A stretch of DNA of 64,000 nucleotides from Rhodobiaceae bacterium (GCA_020637895.1 JACKJP010000002.1:682001-746000); one strand, 5' to 3'; counted from the first letter of the stretch, positions 7,727-17,222 are shown. Numbers and translations: made by a program. Notes: generated by a model not told the origin, from the letters alone.

Positions 7727-9349
7727 TTACGCCCCCGCCGCGTATTGATCGACCTCTGCGGCGTCCAGCGCCTGCGCAAGGCGGCTTTCCTCGCCGAAAT
7801 AGCGGGCGCGGTCCCAGAATGCAGGCCGGGCAATACCGGTCGAGCGATGCTTGCCGATAATTCGGCCGTTGGCGTCTTCACCGTCCATGTCGTAGACGAA
7901 GAGGTCCTGCGTGATGATGACATCCCCCTCGGTGCCGAGCACCTCGGTGATGTGGGTAATGCGGCGCGAGCCGTCGCGCAGTCGCGCGGCCTGGACGATG
8001 ACATCGACCGAGCCGCAGATGATCTCGCGGACAGTCTTCTGCGGCAGCGTGAAACCGCCCATGGCGATCATCGCTTCAATACGGTTGAGGCATTCGCGCG
8101 GGCTGTTGGAGTGGATCGTGCCCATCGAGCCGTCATGACCGGTGTTCATGGCCTGCAGCAGGTCGAAGACTTCAGGTCCGCGCACTTCGCCCACGATGAT
8201 CCGTTCCGGACGCATACGCAGGCAGTTCTTGACCAGATCGCGCATCGTGATCTCGCCTTCGCCCTCAAGGTTGGGCGGGCGCGTTTCGAGGCGCACGACA
8301 TGCGGTTGCTGAAGCTGCAGTTCGGCGGAGTCTTCGCAGGTAATGATGCGCTCGTCGCTGTCGATGTAGCGGGTCAGGCAGTTGAGCAGCGTCGTCTTGC
8401 CCGAGCCGGTACCGCCGGAAATGATCGTATTGCAGCGGACACGGCCGATGACTTCCAGGATCGTCGCGCCTTCAGGCGAGATCGAACCGAACTTGACGAG
8501 CTGATCGAGGGTCAGCTTGTCCTTCTTGAACTTACGAATTGTAAGCGCGGCGCCATCGATCGCCAGGGGCGGGGCGATGACGTTGACGCGGCTGCCGTCG
8601 GGAAGGCGCGCGTCGCATATCGGGCTGGATTCATCGACGCGGCGGCCGACCTGTCCGACGATGCGCTGGCAAATGTTGAGCAACTGGCTGGCGTCGCGGA
8701 AGCGCACGCTGGTCTGCTCGATCTTGCCGTTGACTTCGATGTAGACCGTCTCCGGTCCGTTGACCATGATATCGGCGATGTCGTCGCGGGCCAGCAGAGG
8801 CTCCAGCGGACCGTAGCCGAGAACGTCGTTGCAGATGTCGTCAAGCAGCGCTTCCTGCTCGGAGATCGACATGACGACATTCTTCAGTGCGATGATCTCG
8901 TTGACGATATCGCGGATCTCATCGCGCGCCGACTCGCCGTCCATCTTGGCGAGTTGCGAGAGGTCGATGGCGTCGATCAGTGCCGAGAAGATCAGCGTCT
9001 TGATGTCGTAATAGTCTTCCGACCGGCGCGGCGAAGGACCTGACTTCGGCGGTGGCGCCTTGGCCGGCGGGGGCTTCGGCGCGGACTGGGGCGCGGCAGG
9101 ACGCGGCGCGGCCGCGGTGGAAGGTTGCCCGGCTGCGGGCTGATTGCCAAAAGTTCCGGCAGGGCGCGGGGCGGCCTGAGCCGCGACCGGCTGTTCGGCC
9201 GCAGGCGGACGGGCGGGTTCCGGCTGGACGGGTTGTTCCAACTTCGGCGCCGGTGCCGGTTCGGGCGCAGGCGCGGGCGCTGCCTCGCGCGCCGGCGGCG
9301 GCGGCGCTGGCCGGAACTCGTCGGAACCTGTACCTCTTTTTCCGAACAT
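7727..9349 (-). CDS. cpaF: Tad pilus assembly ATPase (CpaF/TadA)
   Basis: A cytoplasmic secretion ATPase of the VirB11/GspE class that powers extension, and probably retraction, of Tad pili. Residues about 12-115 are a proline/alanine-rich low-complexity region. The ATPase core follows, with Walker A GGTGSGKTT, an Asp box region around CEDSAELQ, Walker B RPERIIVGEVRG and a His box near GHDGSMGTIHSNS. At 540 residues it is longer than the usual 450-480 because of the N-terminal extension. It lies 10 bp downstream of cpaE. Confidence 0.97.
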   Translation of the reverse strand: MFGKRGTGSDEFRPAPPPPAREAAPAPAPEPAPAPKLEQPVQPEPARPPAAEQPVAAQAAPRPAGTFGNQPAAGQPSTAAAPRPAAPQSAPKPPPAKAPPPKSGPSPRRSEDYYDIKTLIFSALIDAIDLSQLAKMDGESARDEIRDIVNEIIALKNVVMSISEQEALLDDICNDVLGYGPLEPLLARDDIADIMVNGPETVYIEVNGKIEQTSVRFRDASQLLNICQRIVGQVGRRVDESSPICDARLPDGSRVNVIAPPLAIDGAALTIRKFKKDKLTLDQLVKFGSISPEGATILEVIGRVRCNTIISGGTGSGKTTLLNCLTRYIDSDERIITCEDSAELQLQQPHVVRLETRPPNLEGEGEITMRDLVKNCLRMRPERIIVGEVRGPEVFDLLQAMNTGHDGSMGTIHSNSPRECLNRIEAMIAMGGFTLPQKTVREIICGSVDVIVQAARLRDGSRRITHITEVLGTEGDVIITQDLFVYDMDGEDANGRIIGKHRSTGIARPAFWDRARYFGEESRLAQALDAAEVDQYAAGA

Positions 9350-9359
9350 CAGACTGCCT

Positions 9360-10622
9360 TCAACCCTTGCGCTTCAACTTCTCCAGCAATGGCGAGAGGG
9401 CGGAGCGCTTGCGGGCGCGAACCTCACGCTTGCCCATCAGCGTCTCGGCGAGCGTCCCGAACGCCTCTACCGGCTTCGCCGACGCCTGCATTTCGGCGAT
9501 CATCTGCCCGTTATTGGCAGCAGTGCCGAAAAGCTGCGGATCGAATGCAACGACGGCGCTCGGCTCCAGACCGACCGAATCGCCAAATTCCTTCGGTGCG
9601 ATTTCCGGTCGCTTGGGGATACCGACCTGGTTCAGCACGAGAAAAGGCTGGCGGTCGTGCGAGCGGTTGGCCTTGAGATGATCGACCAGATTCTTGGTAT
9701 TGCGCAGGCTGGTCAGATCCGGCGTTGCGGTGATGATGATGTCGTCGGCCTGCATCAGCGTGGAATGGGCCCAGCCAGACCACATGTGGGGGACGTCGAG
9801 CACCGTGGCGGGGACGTTTCCGCGCACAAGCGCAAAGAGCTGATCGAGCGGCGTCTGCTCCACATCGTATTCTCGCTCAAGCGTGCCGGGCGAGGCCATC
9901 AGGCTCAGACGGTCGGTGCATTTGGACATGAGCCGGTCGAGAAAATTCTCGTCCAGACGTTCGCCGGCGTAGATCGCATCGGCGATGCCCTGCACCGGGT
10001 CCTGATTGAAATTCAGGCCGGACGTACCAAAGGGAAGATCCAGATCGGCGATAACGACATCCTGAAGCAGGTCCTGACTGATGGCCCAGGCGACATTATG
10101 CGCGATGGTCGATGAACCGGCGCCGCCGCGCGCGCCGAAGAAGGCCAGCGTGCGACCGAGCTGCTTGGCCTTGTCGGTACCGAAGACCGCCGAGATCGAG
10201 CCAAGGAAATCCAGCGGGTCCATGGGAACCACGAGATAGTCCGTGACGCCGCGGTCGATCAGCCGACGATAGAGAAGAATGTCGTTCGTGTGGCCGATGA
10301 TGATGACCTTGGTATCGGGATCGCAGACTTCGGCCAGCGAATCGAGCGACATCAGAAGGGCGTCCGGCGTGCTCGTCGTTTCAAGCGCGATGACATTGGG
10401 GGTCGGCGCGGCTTCGTAGAACTCGCGCGCGGCCGCAAGTCCGCCCATCTGTACAGTCATGTGCGTGCGGCCGGCCCGGCGGTCTGCCGCGGCCTGACTG
10501 AGAAGGCCATGGACTTCTTCGGTCTCGCAGAAGCATTGGATCGAGATGCGGGGCAGCGGCGGTACGAACTTGCGTTCGTCCGCGCCGCCTGCGGCACTCA
10601 TATATTCCTGGGCCATCGACAT
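9360..10622 (-). CDS. cpaE: Tad pilus localisation ATPase (CpaE/TadZ)
   Basis: A MinD/ParA-like protein that positions the Tad apparatus at the pole. Residues about 25-150 resemble a receiver-like domain (KVIIIGHTNDILLYRRLI, then DYLVVPMDP). The ATPase domain has a deviant P-loop in FFGARGGAGSSTIAHNVA and a switch region VIADLDLPFG. Its start overlaps the cpaD stop by one base. Length 420 residues is typical. Confidence 0.94.
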   Translation of the reverse strand: MSMAQEYMSAAGGADERKFVPPLPRISIQCFCETEEVHGLLSQAAADRRAGRTHMTVQMGGLAAAREFYEAAPTPNVIALETTSTPDALLMSLDSLAEVCDPDTKVIIIGHTNDILLYRRLIDRGVTDYLVVPMDPLDFLGSISAVFGTDKAKQLGRTLAFFGARGGAGSSTIAHNVAWAISQDLLQDVVIADLDLPFGTSGLNFNQDPVQGIADAIYAGERLDENFLDRLMSKCTDRLSLMASPGTLEREYDVEQTPLDQLFALVRGNVPATVLDVPHMWSGWAHSTLMQADDIIITATPDLTSLRNTKNLVDHLKANRSHDRQPFLVLNQVGIPKRPEIAPKEFGDSVGLEPSAVVAFDPQLFGTAANNGQMIAEMQASAKPVEAFGTLAETLMGKREVRARKRSALSPLLEKLKRKG

Positions 10623-11329
10623 TACTCAGACACCTTCGAAGCTGTTCCGGCGTTAGGATCGTTGCGAATCGTCGCGGTGTCCTGCCCCTGACGGTACTTG
10701 TCGAAGACCGTTCTCCGGCGATTGGGATCGGCAGGCTCTTCGGCGCGGGGACCGGTCAGGTCACGCGGGTCGGACACCATCTCGGCGAGGTTCTGCTGGG
10801 TCGCGCAGCCGAAGTTGTAATATTCGAGGTTTTGCGGCCCGGCATTGAGCGTACGCGGCCACAATCCGCATTGCGGGGTGGAAGCGGCGAACTCACCATA
10901 TGACAGATGCACCGGCGGGTTTGGTTGGCCCGCGCCGCTATAGGGACGGACGATGATATTTTCCTGTTCGATACCCTCGTCAGCGGCCAGTACGCGAATT
11001 TCACCGAGGATCGAATAGGTCAGGCCCTCGTTCGCCGACCCGCTCGGCATGATGACCTGAAGGATCGTCTTTGCGTCATTGCGGTAAGCGCGGAGGAAAC
11101 CAATCAGCGCGGTGCGGTCCTTCGGGCTCATGCCCTGTGCCGCGATATCGGGATAGATCGAGAGGTCGCTCGTCTGATAACCGACATTGATCGGGTGGCG
11201 CTGCTCGGAGGTCAGGGGCACGGCGTGCGTGATCTCGGGTCGCGTCGTCTTGGCGCATCCGGCCAGTCCGGCCGCAGCCAGAGCCAGGGCGAACAGGGAC
11301 ACGGTGCGAAGAGGATGTTGGGTACGCAT
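10622..11329 (-). CDS. cpaD: Tad pilus lipoprotein CpaD
   Basis: A periplasmic lipoprotein of the CpaD family that accompanies the CpaC secretin. It has a signal peptide with lipobox AGLAGC and the family features PSGSANEG and CATQQNLAEMVSDPRDL. I prefer the ATG at 11329, which places the hydrophobic signal close to the start; a GTG at 11359 would overlap the cpaC stop and add ten residues. It sits between cpaC and cpaE in the usual order. Confidence 0.93.
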   Translation of the reverse strand: MRTQHPLRTVSLFALALAAAGLAGCAKTTRPEITHAVPLTSEQRHPINVGYQTSDLSIYPDIAAQGMSPKDRTALIGFLRAYRNDAKTILQVIMPSGSANEGLTYSILGEIRVLAADEGIEQENIIVRPYSGAGQPNPPVHLSYGEFAASTPQCGLWPRTLNAGPQNLEYYNFGCATQQNLAEMVSDPRDLTGPRAEEPADPNRRRTVFDKYRQGQDTATIRNDPNAGTASKVSE

Positions 11330-11358
11330 GGCGCTATTTGTCTCCACGAACCTGTGCA

Positions 11359-12795
11359 CTACTTCACGATGAAGCCCGGCTGGCCGTTGTAACGACCTTC
11401 GGGCCTGGCGCCGGCAACGCCATAAATTCGGTTGAGACGGCCCAGAAGGATCGTCACCGGATCGGAAGCCGGATAGAGGTTCTCGTCCGGACGGGCGAGC
11501 TTGCTGCGGGCCGTCGGATCGACCAGATACGGCGTCACGAGCACGACCAGTTCGGTTTCGTTGTTCTGATAGTCGCGGCTGCGGAACAGCGTTCCGAGGA
11601 CGGGCACGTCCTTGAGGCCGGGAAAGCCGTTGATGATCTGACGTGTGTCCTGCTGCAGCAGACCAGCGAGCGCCAGCGAACCGCCGCTCGGCAGTTCCAC
11701 CGTCGTATCGGCGCGGCGGACCTTCAGGCCGGGAACACGCACATCAGAGAAGACCAGTGCATTCTCGTCGGTCAATTCGGAGACTTCGGTCGCGACCTTC
11801 ACGGAGATGCGGCCGGCCGACATCACGACAGGCGTGAAGGCCAGCGCGACGCCGAATTCCTTGAACTGGATCTGGACGTTGCCATCCTTGTCGCGACCGA
11901 TCGGCACCGGGAACTCGCCGCCGGCCAGGAATTTCGCGGACTCGCCGGAGATCGCCGAGAGCGTCGGTTCGGCGAGAATGCGCAGCATGCCGTTCTGTTC
12001 TAGGGCCTGCAAAGTGCCGCTGACCTTGTCCGTGCCGCTGGCATAGCCAAGCGTGGCGGCCGTCGCGCTCAAAGCCTTGTTGGCGACCGAGAACGGGTTC
12101 TCGGTGACGACGGCGCTGGTGATCGTGCCGGAAGTCAGCGCCGACGCGAGGTCTATGCCAAACTGCTTGAGTACGGTGCGGCGCACTTCGGCGACCGACA
12201 CTTTCAGGAATACCTGCTCCTTGCCGGCAACCGCGACCATCGAGAGAACCTGCTCGGGCTTTCCGACGAAGCGGGCCGCGATGTCGGCGGCGCGATCGGC
12301 ATCCGTGGGGCGCTGCACGACACCTGACAGGATGACGTTGTCGTTGATCGCCTCGACGGTGACCTGGGAACCTGGCACCAGCTGGGCGATGGTGCGCGCC
12401 AACACGTTGAGGTCACGCTCGACCTGGAGTTCCACGCCGGCGATCTGCCGGCCCTGCGCATCGAAGAAGAAGATGTTGGTCATCCCGACTTCCATGCCAA
12501 TGAGATAGGCGCGCCGGGCTGTCCGCATGACAGCGTCCGCGATCTTCGGGTTGGAAACCAGAACGTCGACCGCATCACGCGGCAGGTCGACGATCATCGA
12601 CTTGTTGAGCCCGAGTCGGAGATACTTGCTGGACGAATCCTGCGCGCTGATGCGCACCTGCTGGCTATCGGCGTCTGCCGCCTGCGTACCCTGGACGCCG
12701 GCGCTGAAGAAGGTCGCCGCAGTCAGACCCAGGATCAGGCCGTAGGTGGCGAGCCGCTGCAGCGGACCGAACGTGGCCATCTTGTTCGAGCGCAT
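11359..12795 (-). CDS. cpaC: Tad pilus outer-membrane secretin (CpaC/RcpA)
   Basis: The outer-membrane channel for the Tad pilus. An N-terminal signal region is followed by the pilus assembly N-terminal domain (LVSNPKIADAVMRTARRAYL), a BON-like region (VEAINDNVILSGVV) and the C-terminal secretin domain (LRILAEPTLSAISGESAKFL to GLLQQDTRQIINGFPGL). At 478 residues it is complete. Its start overlaps the cpaB stop by one base. The protein at 14393 is a stand-alone relative of its N-terminal domain. Confidence 0.96.
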   Translation of the reverse strand: MRSNKMATFGPLQRLATYGLILGLTAATFFSAGVQGTQAADADSQQVRISAQDSSSKYLRLGLNKSMIVDLPRDAVDVLVSNPKIADAVMRTARRAYLIGMEVGMTNIFFFDAQGRQIAGVELQVERDLNVLARTIAQLVPGSQVTVEAINDNVILSGVVQRPTDADRAADIAARFVGKPEQVLSMVAVAGKEQVFLKVSVAEVRRTVLKQFGIDLASALTSGTITSAVVTENPFSVANKALSATAATLGYASGTDKVSGTLQALEQNGMLRILAEPTLSAISGESAKFLAGGEFPVPIGRDKDGNVQIQFKEFGVALAFTPVVMSAGRISVKVATEVSELTDENALVFSDVRVPGLKVRRADTTVELPSGGSLALAGLLQQDTRQIINGFPGLKDVPVLGTLFRSRDYQNNETELVVLVTPYLVDPTARSKLARPDENLYPASDPVTILLGRLNRIYGVAGARPEGRYNGQPGFIVK

Positions 12796-13616
12796 CAGTT
12801 GGCCCCCACTACCTGTCTGGAGATACCGTATTTGACGACAGTCACGCCGCCGCCGCGACGTCCGCCAAGGAGCTGGTCACCGGCCTGCGTGCCGTCCGCG
12901 TTGAGCCCGTCCTTGCCGTCAAGGATTGAGCGCAGTGCGAGCGACAAATCGCCAAGCTGCTCGGCAAGAGCGAGGATTTCGGCCTGGCGGCCGTTGAGCT
13001 CGAGCGTCGCGACGTTGCCGACGACATTCTGGTTGCCGTCCTTTTCCTCGACGGTCTGGTCGATGGCGAGGACCCGTACGTTCTCCAGGACTGTTTCGCT
13101 GACATATGTTTCCTGATCGTCGCCGGCGGCGGTTTGCCTGCGCTCGCGGCGGGTCAGGATCACGTCGACGCGGTCATTGGGCAGAATGAAGCCGCCGGCG
13201 CCGGTCTGTGGTGATGTCTTGGTGGAAATCGCGCGCATGCCTGAGGGCAGCAGCGCGGAAAGATAGCCGCCTCGCCCGGCCTTGACGATCTTCGCCTGAC
13301 GCATCGGCTCGCCGTCGAAAAATGCTCCGCGCGCGACCGCCCCGGTGAATTCTTCCATCGCGTCCGGCGACGATTCCTTGGTGACGAAGGCGTCGTTCGC
13401 ACTGCCCTTAGGCCAGGCTTCCCATCGAAGATCGCCGGAGGCAATCGCCTGTCCGGGCGTGATGTCCTTGTTGGCAACCAGTACGTTGACCGTATCGACC
13501 TTCGGCGCCTCGGTCATGACGACAGGCGCCTTGGTGTCGACACTGCTGGCCATGCGCCAGGCAACTACGCCGGCGACAAGGGCCACACCCAGAACGGCAA
13601 TACGCGCCTTGTTCAT
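12795..13616 (-). CDS. cpaB: Tad pilus assembly protein CpaB/RcpC
   Basis: A 273-residue periplasmic protein with one N-terminal membrane anchor (RIAVLGVALVAGVVAWRMA) and a SAF-type domain (NVLVANKDITPGQAIASGDL), as in flagellar FlgA and CpaB/RcpC proteins. In the family it supports the secretin in the periplasm. It is the first gene of the seven-gene minus-strand pilus block, so the promoter should lie in the 109 bp between it and cpaA, which reads in the same direction from upstream. Confidence 0.94.
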   Translation of the reverse strand: MNKARIAVLGVALVAGVVAWRMASSVDTKAPVVMTEAPKVDTVNVLVANKDITPGQAIASGDLRWEAWPKGSANDAFVTKESSPDAMEEFTGAVARGAFFDGEPMRQAKIVKAGRGGYLSALLPSGMRAISTKTSPQTGAGGFILPNDRVDVILTRRERRQTAAGDDQETYVSETVLENVRVLAIDQTVEEKDGNQNVVGNVATLELNGRQAEILALAEQLGDLSLALRSILDGKDGLNADGTQAGDQLLGGRRGGGVTVVKYGISRQVVGAN

Positions 13617-13725
13617 GATGACTACCCCAATCCACTACAGGCCCGAAATCGAGGCCTCTGGCAGACGAGTGTCGCGGCGAACCGTCAAATTATGGTTAAT
13701 GAACTCTGAGCAATTGATTGCAACG

Positions 13726-14226
13726 TCAAATAATTCCCGCCGCCCAAGGTGCGCGGGCTGCGACAACGAGGCCGGCGAGCGCCAGCGCAATTCCGTAAGG
13801 AATGCCGGTATTGGCGCGATGCAGACGTGCCAGCCATTCCTTTCCGGCCAGCCCGGATGGCAGCGGCATCTGCCGCACAAAAACCAGGGCGACAGTCAGC
13901 AGTCCGCCGGCGAGGGAGGCCCACACGACATATTCCAGAATCAGATGCGGGCCGACCCACAGCGCCGTCGCCGCGAAAAATTTCGCATCGCCCCCGCCGA
14001 TCCACCCGGCCGAGAACAGCGCGAAGCCGAGCACCAGCGCGCCGAAGCCGACCGCCACGTGCAGGCCGATGGCTGTCCACCCCATGCCCGAGAATACGGC
14101 CACAACAACGAAGAGGACCGCCAGGCCTGCCGTCAGGCGGTTCGGAATCGTCATCGTGAAAAGATCGCAGAACGCCGCCAGGATCATGGCCGCCTGGAAA
14201 ATCAGTAGAAAGAGAAGTGCTGTCAT
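13726..14226 (-). CDS. cpaA: Prepilin peptidase (CpaA/TadV)
   Basis: An inner-membrane aspartic peptidase that cleaves the leader of Flp pilin and TadE-like pseudopilins. About six membrane segments are visible. The two catalytic aspartates are in CDLFTMTIPNRL and in GWIGGGDAKFF, the GxGD-type motif. I set the start at 14226 (166 residues, usual for CpaA); the longer in-frame extension to 14544 would run antisense through the gene at 14393. It is followed by the cpaB block on the same strand. Confidence 0.93.
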   Translation of the reverse strand: MTALLFLLIFQAAMILAAFCDLFTMTIPNRLTAGLAVLFVVVAVFSGMGWTAIGLHVAVGFGALVLGFALFSAGWIGGGDAKFFAATALWVGPHLILEYVVWASLAGGLLTVALVFVRQMPLPSGLAGKEWLARLHRANTGIPYGIALALAGLVVAARAPWAAGII

Positions 14227-14392
14227 ATCACCGGTCCCATGCGGCGCCTCGCGCCCGAATGCCCCCATCATGCAAGCAAGCCGTAAAATCAGGGTAAAGG
14301 CCGCGATTGGGAAAACATTAACCAAGGCGGCCCTACTGTAACGCCGGATTGGCCGCGCGCCGGGCGCGTTCGCCGTACCGGAGAAATTTCTG

Positions 14393-14863
14393 ATGTCCGC
14401 AAGATTTGCTTCGCTCGTTGCCCCGATCGCCATAGCCGGGACGTTGTTTGCCGCACCGGCGATGGCCGAATCCCTTGTCGTTTCGGTCGACAGGGCAACC
14501 ATCATGCGGCTGGACCAGCCAGCGGCTACAATCATCATCGGCAATCCGGCAATCGCGGATGCTTCGGTTCAGAACCGTGAAATGCTGATCGTTACCGGCA
14601 AGGCCTATGGCAGCACGAACCTGATCGTCCTTGATGGCCAGGGCCAGGTGATCTCCGAATCCACAATCTACGTTCAGGCAGTGCAGGACGGTGCGGTTAC
14701 CGTTCAGCGAGGCATGGACAAGGTGTCGCTTGCCTGTACGCCGAATTGCGAGCGTGTGCTGGCGATCGGCGACAGCAGCGACGCGTTCTCCGCTGTCGGA
14801 AGCCAGATGGAAACCCGCAACCGGATTGCGACAGGCGCCGAGGCCCCCGCGGGCAACAACTGA
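14393..14863 (+). CDS. Pilus assembly protein, stand-alone CpaC N-terminal-like domain
   Basis: A 156-residue secreted protein with a cleavable signal peptide (GTLFAAPAMA) and a domain that matches the secretin N-terminal domain (IIIGNPAIADASVQNREML and LIVTGKAYGSTNLIVLD). The C-terminal tail has a conserved-looking SLACTPNCERVL with two cysteines. From memory, similar short proteins sit beside cpaA in many rhizobial Tad loci. It is divergent from cpaA across 166 bp and leads into the two TadE-like genes. A periplasmic role with the secretin is inferred. Confidence 0.88.
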   Translation: MSARFASLVAPIAIAGTLFAAPAMAESLVVSVDRATIMRLDQPAATIIIGNPAIADASVQNREMLIVTGKAYGSTNLIVLDGQGQVISESTIYVQAVQDGAVTVQRGMDKVSLACTPNCERVLAIGDSSDAFSAVGSQMETRNRIATGAEAPAGNN

Positions 14864-15012
14864 TTGAAAACTGCTGTTTACGCTTTGCTTACCATGAGGC
14901 CAGATTGCGCATATGCGCGATGCCGGGCACGGCAGGCGTAAAGGAACCAGCAAGTCTTCTCCGATACTGTCCCTTACGGAAAAGGGTTTTCGGGCTTGAT
15001 TTGGGGTTCGCC

Positions 15013-15582
15013 ATGACGGCAAGCGGCCGGCGGCAAGGCATTTTGTTGAAACGCAGCGTTGGCAGTCTTTTGTCGAACGCCACTCGGCAGCGATTCAGCA
15101 ATGACCGCAGCGGCGTTGCCGCGGTCGAGTTCGCGCTCGTCGCGATGCCCTTTTTTGCGCTTCTCTTCGCCGTCCTGCAGACCGCGCTGATCTTTTTTGC
15201 CGGCCAGGTGCTGGAATCGGGTGTTTCGGAAGCGGCGCGAATGATCCGCACCGGTCAGGCGCAGGCGCAGGGTTTCGACCAGGCCAAATTCAAGCAGGAA
15301 GTATGCGACCACATCTTCGGTCTGATCTCCTGCAATGCATCGCTCAATCTCGACGTTCGAACCTATCCGAGCTTCGACCAGGTCAAAACAACCAAATATG
15401 AGAATGGCGAATTCGTCGAGGACTACAAGTATCAGCCGGGCGTCGGCGGCGACATCGTCGTCGTCCGCGCGTTCTTCGAATGGCCGATCATCATGCCGCT
15501 GATGGGCGTAAACCAGGGCGACATGGACAACGGCAACCTCCTGCTCGCTTCCGCGATCGTCTTCCGCAACGAGCCATTCTGA
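15013..15582 (+). CDS. tadE: TadE-like pseudopilin
   Basis: A 189-residue minor pilin-like protein. After a basic N-terminus (about 35 residues) comes the TadE motif SGVAAVEFALVAMPFFALLF, with the Glu at the position expected after prepilin peptidase cleavage. The remainder is a periplasmic domain. The ATG at 15013 has GGGG six bases upstream; the frame is open further upstream but overlaps the previous gene. The next gene starts 12 bases after its stop. Processing by CpaA is expected. Confidence 0.9.
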   Translation: MTASGRRQGILLKRSVGSLLSNATRQRFSNDRSGVAAVEFALVAMPFFALLFAVLQTALIFFAGQVLESGVSEAARMIRTGQAQAQGFDQAKFKQEVCDHIFGLISCNASLNLDVRTYPSFDQVKTTKYENGEFVEDYKYQPGVGGDIVVVRAFFEWPIIMPLMGVNQGDMDNGNLLLASAIVFRNEPF

Positions 15583-15593
15583 GGACAGGATCG

Positions 15594-16145
15594 ATGGCCG
15601 CACGCGAACATCACAATATGGACCTCATCAGCCGCTTCGCACGCGCCCGGGAAGGGGTGTCCGCCGTCGAGTTCGCGCTGGTTCTCCCGTTCCTGATCCT
15701 GCTCTATCTCGGCGGAACGGAGCTGTCGCACGCCATTACCGTCGACCGCAAGCTGACTGCCATGACAAGCTCGGTTGCCGACCTGGTATCTCAGGCAGCG
15801 GTCATCGAGAACGCGGAGATGAACGGCATCTTCAACGCGGTCTCGGCCATCCTCGCACCCTATAGTGCCAACGATGCAACCGTGGTCGTCTCTTCCATAA
15901 AGGTCGACAGCAATGGCGTTGCCAAGGTCGACTGGAGCGACGGGTTCCACAAGGCGGCCCGTGCAAAGGGCTCTACCGTGACGCTGCCGGCCGGCATCGC
16001 CGAGAAGGGGACCACCATCATCATGGCCGAGGGGACATACACCTATTCCCCGCAGTTCGGCGCGGCCCTGACCGGCCCGGTCAACCTGTCAGACAGCTTC
16101 TATCTGCGTCCGCGCGTCACCGACTCCATCCAGCGCACCAATTGA
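15594..16145 (+). CDS. Second TadE-like pseudopilin
   Basis: A 183-residue pseudopilin with EGVSAVEFALVLPFLILLYL near the N-terminus, again placing Glu inside the hydrophobic stretch as in TadE/TadF proteins. The ATG at 15594 has an AGGA ribosome-binding site 4 bases away and a short distance from the previous stop, so the pair is co-translated. No TadG-type long partner with a von Willebrand domain follows, so the minor-pilin set here is incomplete. Confidence 0.9.
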   Translation: MAAREHHNMDLISRFARAREGVSAVEFALVLPFLILLYLGGTELSHAITVDRKLTAMTSSVADLVSQAAVIENAEMNGIFNAVSAILAPYSANDATVVVSSIKVDSNGVAKVDWSDGFHKAARAKGSTVTLPAGIAEKGTTIIMAEGTYTYSPQFGAALTGPVNLSDSFYLRPRVTDSIQRTN

Positions 16146-16217
16146 GTTGCCAGCCGCGAAAGGCTAATAGCGACCTTCCGGAGTAGACCGCTTCCGGGAA
16201 ACCGCCGGGGTTCGCGC

Positions 16218-17222
16218 TTGCCATTTCCTTCCAGCCGATCGACGCGCATCACGCTTACCGCGCTTGCCCTGGCATTGGCGGCGGCCCTGTCGCTCGCTGT
16301 CGGACCGGCGCATCTTTCGCCGGCAACGCTATTCCGCGGGGTCGCGGGCAGCGACGAGACCGCGCGCATCATCCTTTTCGAACTCAGACTGCCACGGACA
16401 CTGCTTGCGCTCGTCATCGGCGGCGGCCTCGGCCTGGCCGGCGCGGGCCTGCAAGGGTTCCTGCGCAATCCGCTGGCCGCGCCCGATCTCGTCGGTGCGA
16501 GCAACGCGGCCGCGTTCGGTGCTGTCGTCATGCTGGCGACGGGCGCCGCCAATGCGCTTTCCTGGCTGTTGCCGGTTTCCGCGATCCTGTGCAGCCTGCT
16601 CGCCGTCGCAGGCGTTCTTGCCGCGGCCGGGCGCGACCCGCGCATACTGACCGTCGTGCTCGCCGGGCTGGCTGTGTCGGCCCTCGGTGCCGCGCTCGTC
16701 GCGCTGACGCTCAATCTAGCGCCCAATGATTTCGCAGCGCTGGAAATCGCGTTCTGGCTGCTCGGCTCGCTCGCCGACCGGTCCTTCACGCATATCGCCA
16801 TCGCGCTTCCGCCGATCGTTCTCGGCGCCGCCCTCATCCTCAGGCGCGGGGCGATGCTGGACGCACTGGCGCTTGGTGAGGAAACAGCCCGTTCGCTTGG
16901 ATTCAACATCGCACGCGAGCAGGTTCTGCTGGTCATCGGCGTCGCGCTGATATCGGGTGCAAGCGTCGCCGTTGCCGGCGTCATCGGTTTCATCGGCCTT
17001 GTCGCACCGCATCTTGCGCGGCCCTTCGTCGGATCGCGGCCAGCCGCGGTGCTGGTGCCCTCGGCTGTCACGGGCGCACTGATGCTGACCTGCGCCGATA
17101 CCGCCCTGCGCCTGATCCCCTCGCTCGACGAGATCAGGCTCGGCGTCATCACCGCGCTGCTCGGCGCACCTTTCTTCTTCCTTCTGGTGCTGCGCGAGCG
17201 CCGTTCGATGCGATGGGGCTGA
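16218..17222 (+). CDS. FecCD-family ABC transporter permease
   Basis: A polytopic permease of the BtuC/FecD family, which imports iron-siderophore, haem or cobalamin. It has 334 residues and about nine to ten membrane segments. Family motifs include ELRLPRTLLALVIGGGLGLA, GLQGFLRNPLAAPDLVG and GVIGFIGLVAPHLAR. The start is a TTG, as no ATG or GTG gives a full first helix. It is followed by its ATPase with 1 bp between stop and start. No periplasmic binding protein or TonB receptor is adjacent, so the substrate cannot be read from context. Confidence 0.92.
   Translation: MPFPSSRSTRITLTALALALAAALSLAVGPAHLSPATLFRGVAGSDETARIILFELRLPRTLLALVIGGGLGLAGAGLQGFLRNPLAAPDLVGASNAAAFGAVVMLATGAANALSWLLPVSAILCSLLAVAGVLAAAGRDPRILTVVLAGLAVSALGAALVALTLNLAPNDFAALEIAFWLLGSLADRSFTHIAIALPPIVLGAALILRRGAMLDALALGEETARSLGFNIAREQVLLVIGVALISGASVAVAGVIGFIGLVAPHLARPFVGSRPAAVLVPSAVTGALMLTCADTALRLIPSLDEIRLGVITALLGAPFFFLLVLRERRSMRWG

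Noticed and set aside
7574..9043. A 489-codon open frame antisense to cpaF
   Set aside because: No domain or plausible start context; it is a shadow of the highly conserved cpaF.
14227..14544. Long N-terminal extension of cpaA
   Set aside because: It would run antisense through the secreted pilus protein at 14393, which has a signal peptide and family motifs; CpaA proteins are near 165 residues.
16146..16217. Possible cobalamin riboswitch before the FecCD gene
   Set aside because: Only 72 bp are available and no B12-box-like sequence is visible.
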